A stretch of DNA of 64,000 nucleotides. Source: Sugiyamaella lignohabitans. Taxonomy: Eukaryota; Ascomycota; Dipodascomycetes; Dipodascales; Trichomonascaceae. The notes under the pieces are model-generated. The model worked only from the letters and a program-made list of their open reading frames with translations. It was not told where the DNA came from and searched no databases. The DNA is taken from NCBI RefSeq assembly GCF_001640025.1, contig NC_031672.1:5642001-5706000 (forward strand), in the 5' to 3' direction. A program made the translations under genes and the position numbers. Shown here piece after piece: positions 31,241-41,669 of this stretch (within the stretch, counting starts at the first letter, position 1; every line of letters starts with the position of its first letter).

Positions 31241-33467
31241 AACCAACAGTAGCTAACAGTAGCAAAATGCAGGGTCGGTGCAAGCCACGGGCGAAACGAC
31301 AGCTCTACGAGAGCGATGGTGCATCAGAGCATCCGACGATATATCAGCAAGATCCAAGCAGGGCTTAGCAGGTAATCTGAAGAGCCTGGACCGTCGAAAT
31401 GGCCCTGCTTACTTACCCCTGAATTGGATTAGCTGAGTGGCAGGGGGGAGTCTAGTCTCAGTCAGCAGCTAAGCAGGTGGTGGGGGAGCTGCAAGTGCAC
31501 GGACATAATCATGCATCAATGACATGGTTAGCCACATTGGGCCTGGCTAAGCTTCGTTGCCAGAAACGGTATGGAGTCTATCAAGGAGATCATTCGTGGA
31601 GATCAATGATGGAGAGTGAGGTACCAGATGTACTTTCTGTCTCGATTATGCACGGTCTTGGGGTACATGGGAGGTTGATGAGATAACTTGTTGACAAAAC
31701 TATATATAGAGATGAGGTATCCGACAGCAAACCGGATTTAAAAAGAGAAGCAAGTCAGTGAGATACAAATTATCATAACACAAGATTAGTGGTTTGAATT
31801 TGTAAGTATAAGTGGTGAAATGGCGGTATCTGTGCTATGAAATTATTTGGTAGTTGTTTTCGCTTCGTTATTGTTATTGGCCGAGGGACTACTAGTAAAG
31901 GGCTTTTGAGTTTTTTAATACCCGTTTTAAAATGCCTTTTTTTGTTACTGGAATACACTTTGTGTTCATTGTATCAGACGGTGTATCACACGGTTTATTG
32001 ATTTGCTTGGTTGTCTATTGACATTGCTGCCAAGATCTAGAGAGCTACAGAGCTAGACAACGCGAACCAGTTGTGGAATCTGGCATTTCAACGGCTATAC
32101 CCCATGTCTCAAAACACGAATACCATCCATCGAATAAAACGCTAGACATGCTCGGAAAAATTTACCCTACAAACCCCATGTCTCGGTTGGCCATGCCCGT
32201 TCACGCTCACTATCTTTCTACAGATATGCTCGTACTTGCAGGTCAGACTCTCGTTTAGCCAAGATATATCGCATATGCACAGCCTCGATTAACACTCACT
32301 ATACCTTACTGGTTAAGTGAGAGACAGACAATGTCGATGTTAGGGTAGTTATTGTACCAGTCCTACCACAGACGAGTGTCAGCAGTATCTCTAATTCGAC
32401 TGATCCTGATCCAGAGGTGTTAGTGTACCCTACCCCAGATGAGGTAGTTGATGGACTAGTGCGATGACGAGGGGTAAACGGACTGGATAAATTGGATCGT
32501 TGGGCTGTTGGACAGTTGGACAGGCTGGGTTGGGGGATGGGGGCTATACTTTCGCAGTGCAGTTATGCAAGGAGAAACCGGAGAAAAAGATCCGGGGAAG
32601 AGAGCAAGCGACTTGGCAAGTGGATCGATTATTGAGATCACGAATTCCAGTATCTCCGTCGCAAGCAGCTGTCAATGATTCACTCTGAATGCCGTTTCTA
32701 CTACCGTCTGCTTCTGATGCTCACTGACACTGCACAACAACCCACAATAAGAGTTTACACAGAGCTTAGACAGTTACACAGCTGAGAGTGGGGGGGTGGG
32801 GAGTGGGCAAGGGCCAGGATGGGGGCAGAAAAACCAAGTCCAAGGGGGAAGCCGATAAAGACCAGTGAACTGTGTACTAAAGAGGATTGGTAACTTGGCA
32901 ATGGATTAAGACTGGTCGGGCCAGGGATGTGATGCGGGGGGAACGCTTTTAGTTCTTGGCAATGGGGTATCGGAAGTGAGTCGAGTATGTCTTTCATTGA
33001 TTGATTGATTTACTGATTGACTGACTCTGCCCTGTGTACTATGTACTCTCTGAACTGACATGGCGCCTGTCCTGCAACTCATCCCGAACATTATGTGCAA
33101 GATCGATGTAAATGAAGGATCACATGCATTTTATGTTCCGCCTGCCTGATGTCTCCTGTCTGCTGTCTCGGTTACCCGAACTCATCCAGTACGCAACTTC
33201 GGCTTTTTTTTTTGTATTCAGTCCTTATCAGTCTGCCCCTCTTTCTTGACTGAGGAGGGTCTGGATGTAATCAAGCTCCCAAGCACTAGTACTAGTGAAA
33301 CACTGCTACCGACAACGGCTATTACCGCTTTTGTCAACAGTCCTCAGCTCTCGCTAGACCCCGGACTAGCCACTATTCAGTTAGCTCGCAAGAGTTCAAG
33401 CGGGCAAGCAGTGACCGGAAGTTCGGTAGATTGTTAGCACCAGCTCCTGCATCCAGCAATATTACAT

Positions 33468-33532
33468 CTGGTATCGACATCTAGTATCGACATCTGGCAT
33501 CGACATCTGATATCGGCATCTAGTATAGAACA
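33468..33532. repeat. 13-bp tandem repeat, about five units
   Basis: Units at 33468, 33481, 33494, 33507 and 33520 follow CTRGTATCGACAT with small changes; the last has diverged (CTAGTATAGAACA). Non-coding. Confidence 0.8.
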
Positions 33533-35486
33533 ACTGCTATTATCAAGTTCTAGTATAAACCATCTTACCGAGCTCCAATACCCAACGTTAATATCAAGCA
33601 TCTATCGAGCATACGACGACTACTCAAACCCACTACTGCTTGGTTAATCATACCCGTCTAAAGACACATGCCAGGCTCATCTGCCAATCTAAGCGCATTT
33701 CGTTTATATGCAGAACAACCCCGACTATTCGAAACGGCGTTGGTCAAAAGGCCTATTCCGTGCATACCTCGCAAAACCACTATGCACCAGGGTGCAGGGA
33801 CCAGCAGCATACCCACACCAAATCGATAATCTGCTCACGTCACTGTACCGAGTTGAATGCACACGGTCGGGAGTTGTTGACTAGAACTGGTAAAATAGGT
33901 GCCCGCATTTCCGCGCCATTATCAACATCTAGCAAGCGCCTCAATGCGTTTGGGCTTGTTGGGCGATTGCTGCCAGCCGCAGTCGATGCCGGTGACGGAG
34001 ATGAGATAAGACCTGAGCCACACACACTACATACCTGCTGATGAAGAATATGGGCACTATGGGGATACAGAGAGGGGCACACACTTAAAGGAGATCAAAA
34101 AAATTAATCGGGACATACATGGGTTTGGGACCTGTTAAAACAGGGGACGGACGAGACGACTATTTATTTTCTTTTTATCCTTTTTTTATCTCAGTTATTT
34201 TTTTTGTTTTTCCTGGAGTATTTTATTTTTCTGATCTTCCTTTCTGGAGATATATGAAGCCGTGACAAGTACCACCCCACTCCAGCTTTTTCATACTATT
34301 TTTCTGTCTTTTGTCCCTTTTTGACCCTTTAACTTTTGTTCGACTTTTAATTTATTATTTATTCTTTTTTTCTTTTCAAAAACCCTTTGTAAAGAAAGCG
34401 TGTTTCTGGGTGTTTTATTTCATCCATTTGTGCCGTGTGTCTCTCTTTATTACCGTTTGTCCATATTTTCAGGGTGAGTATTAATTACTATTATCCCAGT
34501 GTAGCATCAGTATTGGCCAGTGTCAGTGTCAGCAGCAGTCTCAGTATTAGCATCAATTCCGGTGTCAAATTCAGTCTTTCTTCAGAGTCAGTGTTGGTTT
34601 CATTCAGTCTTGCCTCAGTCTGTTGCATATTCTGCTGCCATTCTGCTTTGGTCTCAGAGTGAGGGCCTGATTCAAGCCAGCATGGATCCCGCAGTTGCAA
34701 CTTCTTTTTTTCGCGACTTGACACTTTCCACTTGACTCGCTATAATCCTCACTGACAACTGAAGTTGGTTTTGGGTTCATCGTCTTGTTGAGCATGCGAC
34801 TCTGCTTCCGCATCATCAACCGTCCTGCTGGTATGCATCAGGCATGGTGCTTTAATGAGTGCTTGGTTTGAGAAGTGTAGCGAGTCGTATCTGGCCCTGT
34901 GCTATAGGTTGCAAGTTTGACTGAATCTGGTGATCATATTTTGTTTATTGGTCGAAAATTGAGCTCGATACCTGATACCAGATCAACATTGTTTTTTGAG
35001 GTGTGCAACTTAGTAGTTCTTATAATGGTAAATGGCGGATAGAAAGTGCCAGTAAGGTTCCGAAAGTACATTAGCGAAAAATACGCCTCGACCGATTAGA
35101 AAGGTGAGGCCCACAGATACCCTGAGAGCCAGGTCGGTTGGTCTGTGACACCCAAGTTCCGTGAGCCGAAAGCTGCCAGACGGGACGATCCCGACACAGT
35201 CTCATTTAACCTAAAAAACCAGAGCCGGCCCACTGACGAGCGGTCGACATTTACACAACCAGTCCACGTAACTAATGAGCACGGGGTGCCGCCAGATGCT
35301 GCTATTACTGCCAGCAAAGTTTAGAGTTTGGTAATAAACTAACATTGTTTCAGACCATTAAGGAGAGTGTGTTTTAGGTATCCCAAGAGACAGAGGTAGA
35401 TTTGACACTCCTCCCACAGGCCCACTTCGAACCCACCAATCCGAGCGCGACTCACAACAACAGGCAAGCAACGTCAACCTGCTATC

Positions 35487-37520
35487 ATGGCGGCCGAGAA
35501 AAACAAGTCGCTCTCGTCGAACCCGACCGAGGCGGCCAGGAAACGGAGGAAACACAAAAAGAGCCATTTGGGTGAGTATTTCTGAAGGGGGACACTGTGC
35601 CTCCGGTGGCTGGGGCGCTGCCCCAGACCTCGTTGTGCTCGCTTCGCGAGCTTTGCGGGGACCGTCGACGTAACGACTCGAGCGAAGCGAGAGGAGCCAC
35701 GGGGTCTGGGGCAGCGCCCCAGCCGCCGGAGGCACCGACCACCAACCAGAATCATCCGCTAACAGAGACCAGGATGTGCCAATTGTAAACAGAGAAGAGT
35801 CAAGTGCGACGAGAAACTGCCTCAGTGCAGTCAGTGTATCAAGTACAAGGTCGAGTGCTCGTATATGAAGATGACGATGCAGGAGATTGCCGACCGTAAG
35901 AGGATCCAGGAGATGGCTGCTCAGGTCGAGGCTGAGAGTATGCATCGCCGACCGGTGTTGGTAGTCACTCCGCCGTTGTCGACGTCACCTCCTACGAGTA
36001 ATGACCGTACTAGCGGGAGCAACAGCAGCACCGCTGGATCAGAGTCCAGTCGCTCGTCTGGTCTGGAGCTCGCCAATACGCCGGTGATTCCTCCTCCACG
36101 AGGAGGCTCGATTACACCTCCTGCCAGTGTGTCGGGTGCGTTGGATAAAGAACAGCTTGTTCAACAGGGGTTCGATTCCGATGCTTTACGAACTGTATAC
36201 TGTGAATGGCTGTCTTGGTTGTTTATGTTGGCTGCCGACAGCGATATTCTGTATGATGCTATGATGGCTTTTTCGTACGGATTCATGGCTATCAAGACTG
36301 GTCTTCACAGCCATCAAATCAACTCGGATATCCACCGTGACAAGGCATTGTCTGCTTTGCAACAGGAAATTGCTAAAGACCACATTGAGAATACCGATAC
36401 TGTACTGGCCACTGCGCTAATATTGTCATGGGACGTGTTTCTCCAGCAAGAGGATATCCAGGCTTGTGTCACCCTGTCAAAGGGTGTAGCTGCTGTTCTG
36501 GAAAAGGTCGAAATCACTAATAGTCAGACTGGTATGGCCATTTGTATGCGAGACGCTATTATGCAGGGAATTAAGTCAATTAAGATGCCGTCTTATAATG
36601 GCGAGTTCTTGCCCGAATTTTTGGCCCATTTAGACGGTGTGCGTGATTTCATTAGTAGTGGTGTGTCTTTGGGAGTCTGTTCATCGACTTTGTTGGACGA
36701 ACACCAGGTATTGGCTGGTATTGTTGCCGATACAATTGAGTTCCTCGACACACATACAAGACAGACTGACCAGTCGGGAACTGCATACTATCCACCTCAG
36801 CTGTTGTTCAAGATGCTCAGAAGATGGCTCAGAATGTTCCCTAGTGCTGCTCTGTGTAGAAGTCTATCGGGTCAACGCACGACAGAGGAAATTGTTTTGT
36901 ATCTTTATTACCATGCGTTTACTCGTGTTCTCGATGCTCTGTTCCCTGAAGTTCGTTATATTTTCCAATTTGGTTTTATTGGTCCCATTGACTTGGTCGG
37001 CTATGAGAGTATTGTGATTTCTAACCAACCTGGTTTTACCACGTCTAGCCATACACCACTTCACTCTCATTACAACAACAATGGCCACAGTATGTTTGTA
37101 CAACCTTCATCGCTATTACAAACGCCTCCTTCTCCACTAGCGATCTCCTCCTACCACGATTTGACTGCCTATCCTCTCAAGGTTTTGACATTCTTTAAAG
37201 ATCGACTACTCAAGCTTAACGATCTGTTGGTAGCTAGTTCGCCTTTGGAGAAAGAAAACTATGAGCAGCTTTTGGAGACTCAAGTCACTTCGTTTGACAC
37301 TACCAACATCTCACACGAGCACTTCCCGTGCTTGCTTTCCAATAATGGCAAGTACGATGACTTCAATTTCACATTTGATCCCTTCTCGCCCATTATCACG
37401 CCGCCTTCTGAACCGCTGGAGAACGATATCGCCATGTTGAGCAACCACAAGAAACAAGAGTTCTTCCAAGCGTACTTCACTGACCGAATGGAAATTCTAC
37501 AGAGTATCTCTATTTATTAA
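35487..37520 (+). CDS. Zn2Cys6 fungal transcription factor, spliced
   Basis: Exon 1 35487-35571, intron 35572-35772 (GTGAGT donor, CTAAC at 35758-35762, acceptor ACCAG), exon 2 35773-37520; 610 residues. Splicing joins a basic N-terminus (ARKRRKHKKSHLG) to a perfect zinc cluster C30-x2-C33-x6-C40-x6-C47-x2-C50-x6-C57. Without the intron the DNA-binding domain is lost, because the frame open at the downstream ATG (35865) starts after it. The rest (about 150-600) resembles the helical regulatory domain of fungal-specific activators; targets cannot be told from sequence. The intron carries foldback copy f. It has a very long upstream region and is convergent with MLH1, 51 bp apart. Confidence 0.85.
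35598..35734 (-). repeat. GC-rich foldback element inside intron (copy f, reverse)
   Basis: A full-length copy (137 bp) in reverse polarity, wholly inside the intron of the Zn2Cys6 gene, between donor and branch site. On the minus strand it reads left arm, GTCGACGGTCC, inner hairpin GCTCGC-GAA-GCGAGC, right arm. The arm triloops match (GCT/AGC). Removing it would leave a 64-nt intron. Confidence 0.9.
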
Positions 37521-37571
37521 ATTACAGACAAGGCGCGAGTCAGCAAGTCTTACAAATCAATCTCTATTTAT

Positions 37572-39872
37572 TCAACATCTTTCAAAAATCTTGTACAAAC
37601 CTGGCAAATTGGCGATTTCAACAGTGTCTTTTGCCAGGCTACGAGGCGCTATAAGGCGCTTCTGTATAGAGGGGAACAAGATGATTTCTACGTTTTCACG
37701 AACATTTTGACGAGCTGCTGCTAGTGCTCCGCTGTCGGTCTCGTCTTCTTGTTCATTCGTTTTCTTTTGCTTTTCGGTATTCGCTGTGCTTATGGGCTCT
37801 GGTGTGTAAAACAACGCCAGTTGGGTGAGAATATCCCTGAAACATTCAATCTCTATCTCCCAGTTAATTGCTGTGCCAAGCTGATACATGAGTCCTGGGA
37901 GTTTATTTAATGGTGGCATATAATTTCTTAGTAATAATGGAATAGTTTTAATAAATAGGTCGTTCGAATTAGATGCCGTTGGTGGCGTGAAGGTTAGGTT
38001 GAAGTATTCTTTGACCATCTCTGCATTGTCTGCTAGCATTTCAATTGTTTCATCTACAAAGTTGTCAGTAATCTTCTCACCATCGTTTCTCTTGACGTTA
38101 ACTGCAGCTTGCAGCAATTGCCTCACTGATATTCCCTCTTCAGTTTCTCCGTCGAGCTCTATGGCTCCAAAATTGGCGAATTCGCTGAGTCCAATCTGAT
38201 AGAAGAGCTCTTTACATACAGCTCCGTAGTCTACCAACAGCAACTTGACATCATATTGCAAAGCAGCTAGACGTTTGTTGTAGTCGACAATTCCAACGAA
38301 TGTGTGGTTTGAAAATACGTCGGTCAGGCCTTTGTGTGCATTCAATTTCACCTCTTCTCGCAATTGCTTGATTGATCGGAGTGTCGTGGGTAAAAAAGCT
38401 CGTCGGGGAGTAGGGGACTTAACGCCTCCGACTGCTGGACTCTTCTCGAATCCGTTGCTCGAGTTTTGCTCAAAAGTGGCGTCTTCGTTCGTTTTTTGGG
38501 ATTCTCCAGACGACGGTGGTAATGCTGGACTATCTGGAGATAATTCTGAGAGCGATTCGGACGGCAGCTCAAACTCTGATTCTAATGGTATTGATGTTCG
38601 AGGTGCTTTGGATGGTGTCGATTGCTGGGTTTTTGTCGAGAATAGTGATGATATTTTTGGCTGTTTTGGGTCGGTTCGAACCAGGTTATATTCGTATACT
38701 CGTTTGGCTGAACCACTGCTACCACCACTGCTACCCACTCGAGTGATAACAGGTGTACTATTGACACCAGGAATAATAGTTTGCGTCTCAAAAGACCGGC
38801 TCACATCTACATCTGCTAGCGCTTTCTGTACTTGTGAGCACACGAAATCGATAATCTCCTCCTCAAATAGAAAATGCACTTCTCGCTTTGTAGGATGTAC
38901 ATTAACATCTACGTTTTGAGGGTCTATTTTCAATGACAGGTAGCTAAAATAATGACCTCCACGTGGAAGAAACCCTGAATACAGTTGACTCAATGCTCGT
39001 CTCAATGCATCGAATGTCACTAGTCGGTTATTGACAAACACAACTGGTGAGATTGATTTTTTAGATGAGTAGTTTGCATTGGTTATAAAGCCAGATATCT
39101 TCCTCAGGCCAATCTTCTTACCTTCTTCTACTGACTCACTGGATACACCATTGTCACGGTCCTTCGCATTAAACTTGATCTCTAATAATTCGTTTGCAAC
39201 ATTGGGACCAAAAACGGTTCGGATTCGGTCTATATGTGTAGCTTCCTTGCGTACTGTATATGTCGGATGAGGGTCACCCTGTCTCTTACACGATATACCG
39301 ACTCCCTGGCAGTGGACTATGTATCTTCCAACTACGTCCAAAATTTTGGTATACTCTTCAGAGGGACTTCTAAATGCACGTTTTCTGGAGGGAACATTAA
39401 AAAACAGATCTTCTACTGTAATCTGAGTCCCCACTTTTCCTGCTTGGGGCTTTGGTTTTGAACCTCTAGGGACTATTGCGCCATCTAAATACTGGGCTTT
39501 CCAAGCGACTTGTTCGTCTTTGGTTCTAGTCGTGACTGTGACATGTGCTATGTGAGAAATACTGGCCAGAGCTTCTCCTCGAAACCCGTAACTTTCTATA
39601 GAAGTCAAATCATCAAAAGTCTTAATTTTAGACGTCGTGAATCGTTCACAGAGAATAGGCAAGTCATCCTTGACAATGCCACACCCATCATCTGTTATCT
39701 GAAGCAACTTGAGTCCACCATCCTTAACAGCTATATCTATAGATGTGCTTCCAGCATCAACCGAATTCTCAAACAACTCTTTAAGCGCATTTGAAGGCCC
39801 AACAATGATTTCTCCTGCTGCTATTCTGTTGACGACACTGGCCTCGAGTTTCTGAATCCTCCTGTCAGCCAT
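37572..39872 (-). CDS. MLH1: DNA mismatch repair protein Mlh1
   Basis: The 766-residue MutL homologue is the common partner of the Mlh1-Pms1, Mlh1-Mlh2 and Mlh1-Mlh3 heterodimers in mismatch repair and meiotic crossing-over. The GHKL ATPase is intact: catalytic E32 and N36 in NALKELFENSVDA, DDGCGI, and GFRGEALASISH. NVHPTKREVHF marks the transducer domain. An Asp/Ser-rich linker spans about 370-500 and includes QPKISSLF, which loosely resembles a PCNA-binding motif. The C-terminal dimerisation domain ends in the conserved FERC. The length matches S. cerevisiae (769). It shares a 345-bp divergent promoter with NSE4. Confidence 0.97.
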   Translation of the reverse strand: MADRRIQKLEASVVNRIAAGEIIVGPSNALKELFENSVDAGSTSIDIAVKDGGLKLLQITDDGCGIVKDDLPILCERFTTSKIKTFDDLTSIESYGFRGEALASISHIAHVTVTTRTKDEQVAWKAQYLDGAIVPRGSKPKPQAGKVGTQITVEDLFFNVPSRKRAFRSPSEEYTKILDVVGRYIVHCQGVGISCKRQGDPHPTYTVRKEATHIDRIRTVFGPNVANELLEIKFNAKDRDNGVSSESVEEGKKIGLRKISGFITNANYSSKKSISPVVFVNNRLVTFDALRRALSQLYSGFLPRGGHYFSYLSLKIDPQNVDVNVHPTKREVHFLFEEEIIDFVCSQVQKALADVDVSRSFETQTIIPGVNSTPVITRVGSSGGSSGSAKRVYEYNLVRTDPKQPKISSLFSTKTQQSTPSKAPRTSIPLESEFELPSESLSELSPDSPALPPSSGESQKTNEDATFEQNSSNGFEKSPAVGGVKSPTPRRAFLPTTLRSIKQLREEVKLNAHKGLTDVFSNHTFVGIVDYNKRLAALQYDVKLLLVDYGAVCKELFYQIGLSEFANFGAIELDGETEEGISVRQLLQAAVNVKRNDGEKITDNFVDETIEMLADNAEMVKEYFNLTFTPPTASNSNDLFIKTIPLLLRNYMPPLNKLPGLMYQLGTAINWEIEIECFRDILTQLALFYTPEPISTANTEKQKKTNEQEDETDSGALAAARQNVRENVEIILFPSIQKRLIAPRSLAKDTVEIANLPGLYKIFERC

Positions 39873-40217
39873 CTCACTAGTCAGTTGTCGAAATGTTTAC
39901 TTCGTTCAGTCCGCTAGCTGATCACAATGAATGCAGTGCGGCGTCGATCGATGTTTGATATCTGAAAATTCGCAAAAGATATCCTCCACACTTGTATGTT
40001 GACTCAGAGACTCTTGTCTGGTGTCTTATAATACCTTCTGTATTGAGGTTTATTTCAATACTAAGAGTAATAGTGATTTTAACGAGATTGAATCGGCCAT
40101 ATTCCATCTGAAATGTGCGCCACGAACCCTGCGGCAGCTGTCTGCAATGTTTTATGAGATAGCGCGTCACGCGAGAATTCGTGTTTGTTTCGCAGCTACA
40201 CAGACTTTGGCGAGATC
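39873..40217. promoter_or_regulatory. Shared MLH1-NSE4 divergent promoter with MCB-like site
   Basis: 345 bp between two divergent genome-maintenance genes. AGCGCGTCACGCGA at 40161-40174 contains CGCG-TCA-CGCG, close to the MluI-cell-cycle-box core (ACGCGN) bound by MBF in yeasts, which would fit G1/S expression. The site call is by eye. Confidence 0.35.
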
Positions 40218-41222
40218 ATGACAGTTCCAACAAATGGTGATATTGCCGAAGAAAGCTTGGCTGGCCGAAGCTATACACAGCTTTACGGTACGCTGGAAGC
40301 CAAGGCAGATGATCTGGTGAAACCAGGAACAGAGATATCGCCGCTGGCTCTAGTGATAGATTCTAATCAACGTCTTCTGGAGAGATCAGGAAGTACTGAG
40401 CAGATGTATGAACATTCCAGAGTTCACGTTACTAGCACAGGATTACTTCGTCAGAGAGCTACAAATTCGACTTTCGATACCACAAAAGAGTTTAATTTGG
40501 ATCAGTATTTGAGTGCACTTCAGGAAATAGTCAATCCACAGCGAAACTCTAGTACCAATGGCACAGATGTAGGCGGCACTGTCAACGGATATGATCCTGA
40601 TTCGATTACTAATGTAAGCGAATTAGGCGTTTTTGTGTATAAAAAGATGTACCGCGTGCCAACTATCGGTTTCTTGTATGGGCCATTAAATGTCGACAAA
40701 AAACCCATTAAGAGAAGAGAGAGGATTAAATTAAACGTTGGTACAGCTTCTGCACCAGCTGATGTCAAAGATACATACCAAGGAGAAGAAGATGCTGAAC
40801 AGGGAAATCTGATTAAATTTATCTTTGATTTGCTTGTTGAACTGGAAGAAGAACAAGAGCCCGAGGATGACGGATCAATAGCACCTATATCACTGTTGGA
40901 ATTTATCCTCAATCCATTCAGTTTTTCCGAAACAGTAGAAAATCTATTTTTTGTAAGTTTCCTCATTAAAATAGGAAAAGTTTCACTCGACCATAATGAT
41001 GGTATTCCTGTTATTGCGGTAGTTAAAGATAATGAGCCCACACAGCGTGATACTGCTGCCAAAAACAACCCGTCAGCGAAATCTGGTCAGAATGCCACCC
41101 GAACTCAACTGATTATTGATCTGGATATGGAAACATGGAAAGAATTATGCGATATCTACGACGATGTTGAAGAACCAGCAATACCATCGCGAGGAAACTC
41201 GGATACAAATAAAAACCGGTAG
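40218..41222 (+). CDS. NSE4: Smc5-Smc6 complex kleisin subunit Nse4
   Basis: A 334-residue Nse4 orthologue (S. cerevisiae Nse4/Qri2). Nse4 is the kleisin that bridges Smc5 and Smc6 heads and binds Nse1-Nse3, acting in homologous recombination and replication-fork repair. The N-terminal helix (SYTQLYGTLEAKADDL) fits the Nse3-binding part. The C-terminal winged-helix block has the family signature SLLEFILNPFSFSETVENLF followed by VSFLIKIGKVSL. An acidic loop (ELEEEQEPEDDG) precedes it. ATG 40218 was chosen; the frame extends 11 codons further with only a TTG. It converges with QRI7, as NSE4/QRI2 and QRI7 do in S. cerevisiae. Confidence 0.9.
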   Translation: MTVPTNGDIAEESLAGRSYTQLYGTLEAKADDLVKPGTEISPLALVIDSNQRLLERSGSTEQMYEHSRVHVTSTGLLRQRATNSTFDTTKEFNLDQYLSALQEIVNPQRNSSTNGTDVGGTVNGYDPDSITNVSELGVFVYKKMYRVPTIGFLYGPLNVDKKPIKRRERIKLNVGTASAPADVKDTYQGEEDAEQGNLIKFIFDLLVELEEEQEPEDDGSIAPISLLEFILNPFSFSETVENLFFVSFLIKIGKVSLDHNDGIPVIAVVKDNEPTQRDTAAKNNPSAKSGQNATRTQLIIDLDMETWKELCDIYDDVEEPAIPSRGNSDTNKNR

Positions 41223-41669
41223 AATGACTCTACGGACCATGGATGGTCCAGGAGTTAACAATCATAATGAGAGCATGAACATATTAATGTGAGAAACACG
41301 AAACTAATACCACAGCATATTTAACTATGGCAATAACTAATAGTACATAATGAACTTGCCAGTAATGACCAAACTTTTGAATTCAAATGCAATGATATTT
41401 TATATACAATAAGACCAGTGGAGAATATAGTAACAGTAGCCACTTTGTTGAGTCCGGCAGACTGTTGGATTGAGTGTCTAGTTTCTACTTTTCTGGCTTG
41501 ACAGGACTTTGGTGTGAAACCAGGTAGTAGTAAGCTGGCTTGATCAGCTTTTGGAGATACACCTCAAGAACACTTGAGACACACTATTATGGCAACTCTA
41601 CATTTTCGCAAATTGGTTTTGTGAGAACCATTATTCCCAGTATACCAAAATACCATGGTGATGATGAGT
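41223..41669. other. Convergent intergenic region NSE4-QRI7
   Basis: About 450 bp, AT-rich, containing the 3' ends of both genes. Nothing else seen. Confidence 0.5.

Larger units (their letters stand above)
29690..35486. other. 5.8-kb intergenic region upstream of the Zn2Cys6 regulator
   Basis: The longest gene-free stretch. It contains foldback arm e (30054-30114), CAG-type triplets near 31196-31240, a 13-bp tandem repeat (33468-33532) and a pyrimidine-rich zone (34160-34420). Small frames (31477-31686, 33640-34041) begin with GTG or TTG and show no domain. It is probably a very long promoter/leader of the regulator, or holds undetected non-coding RNA. Confidence 0.5.

Noticed and set aside
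30926..31246. 106-codon antisense frame with poly-Leu
   Set aside because: Translation of CAG triplets in the antisense direction; starts with a non-ATG codon or at simple sequence.
33640..34041. 133-codon frame upstream of the regulator
   Set aside because: Starts at TTG, has no domain or codon bias, and ends in unremarkable sequence.
35358..35945. 195-codon antisense frame over the Zn2Cys6 intron
   Set aside because: Translates foldback copy f; the GC-rich element lacks stops in several frames. The same holds for 51853-52491, 54379-54987 and 55177-55644.
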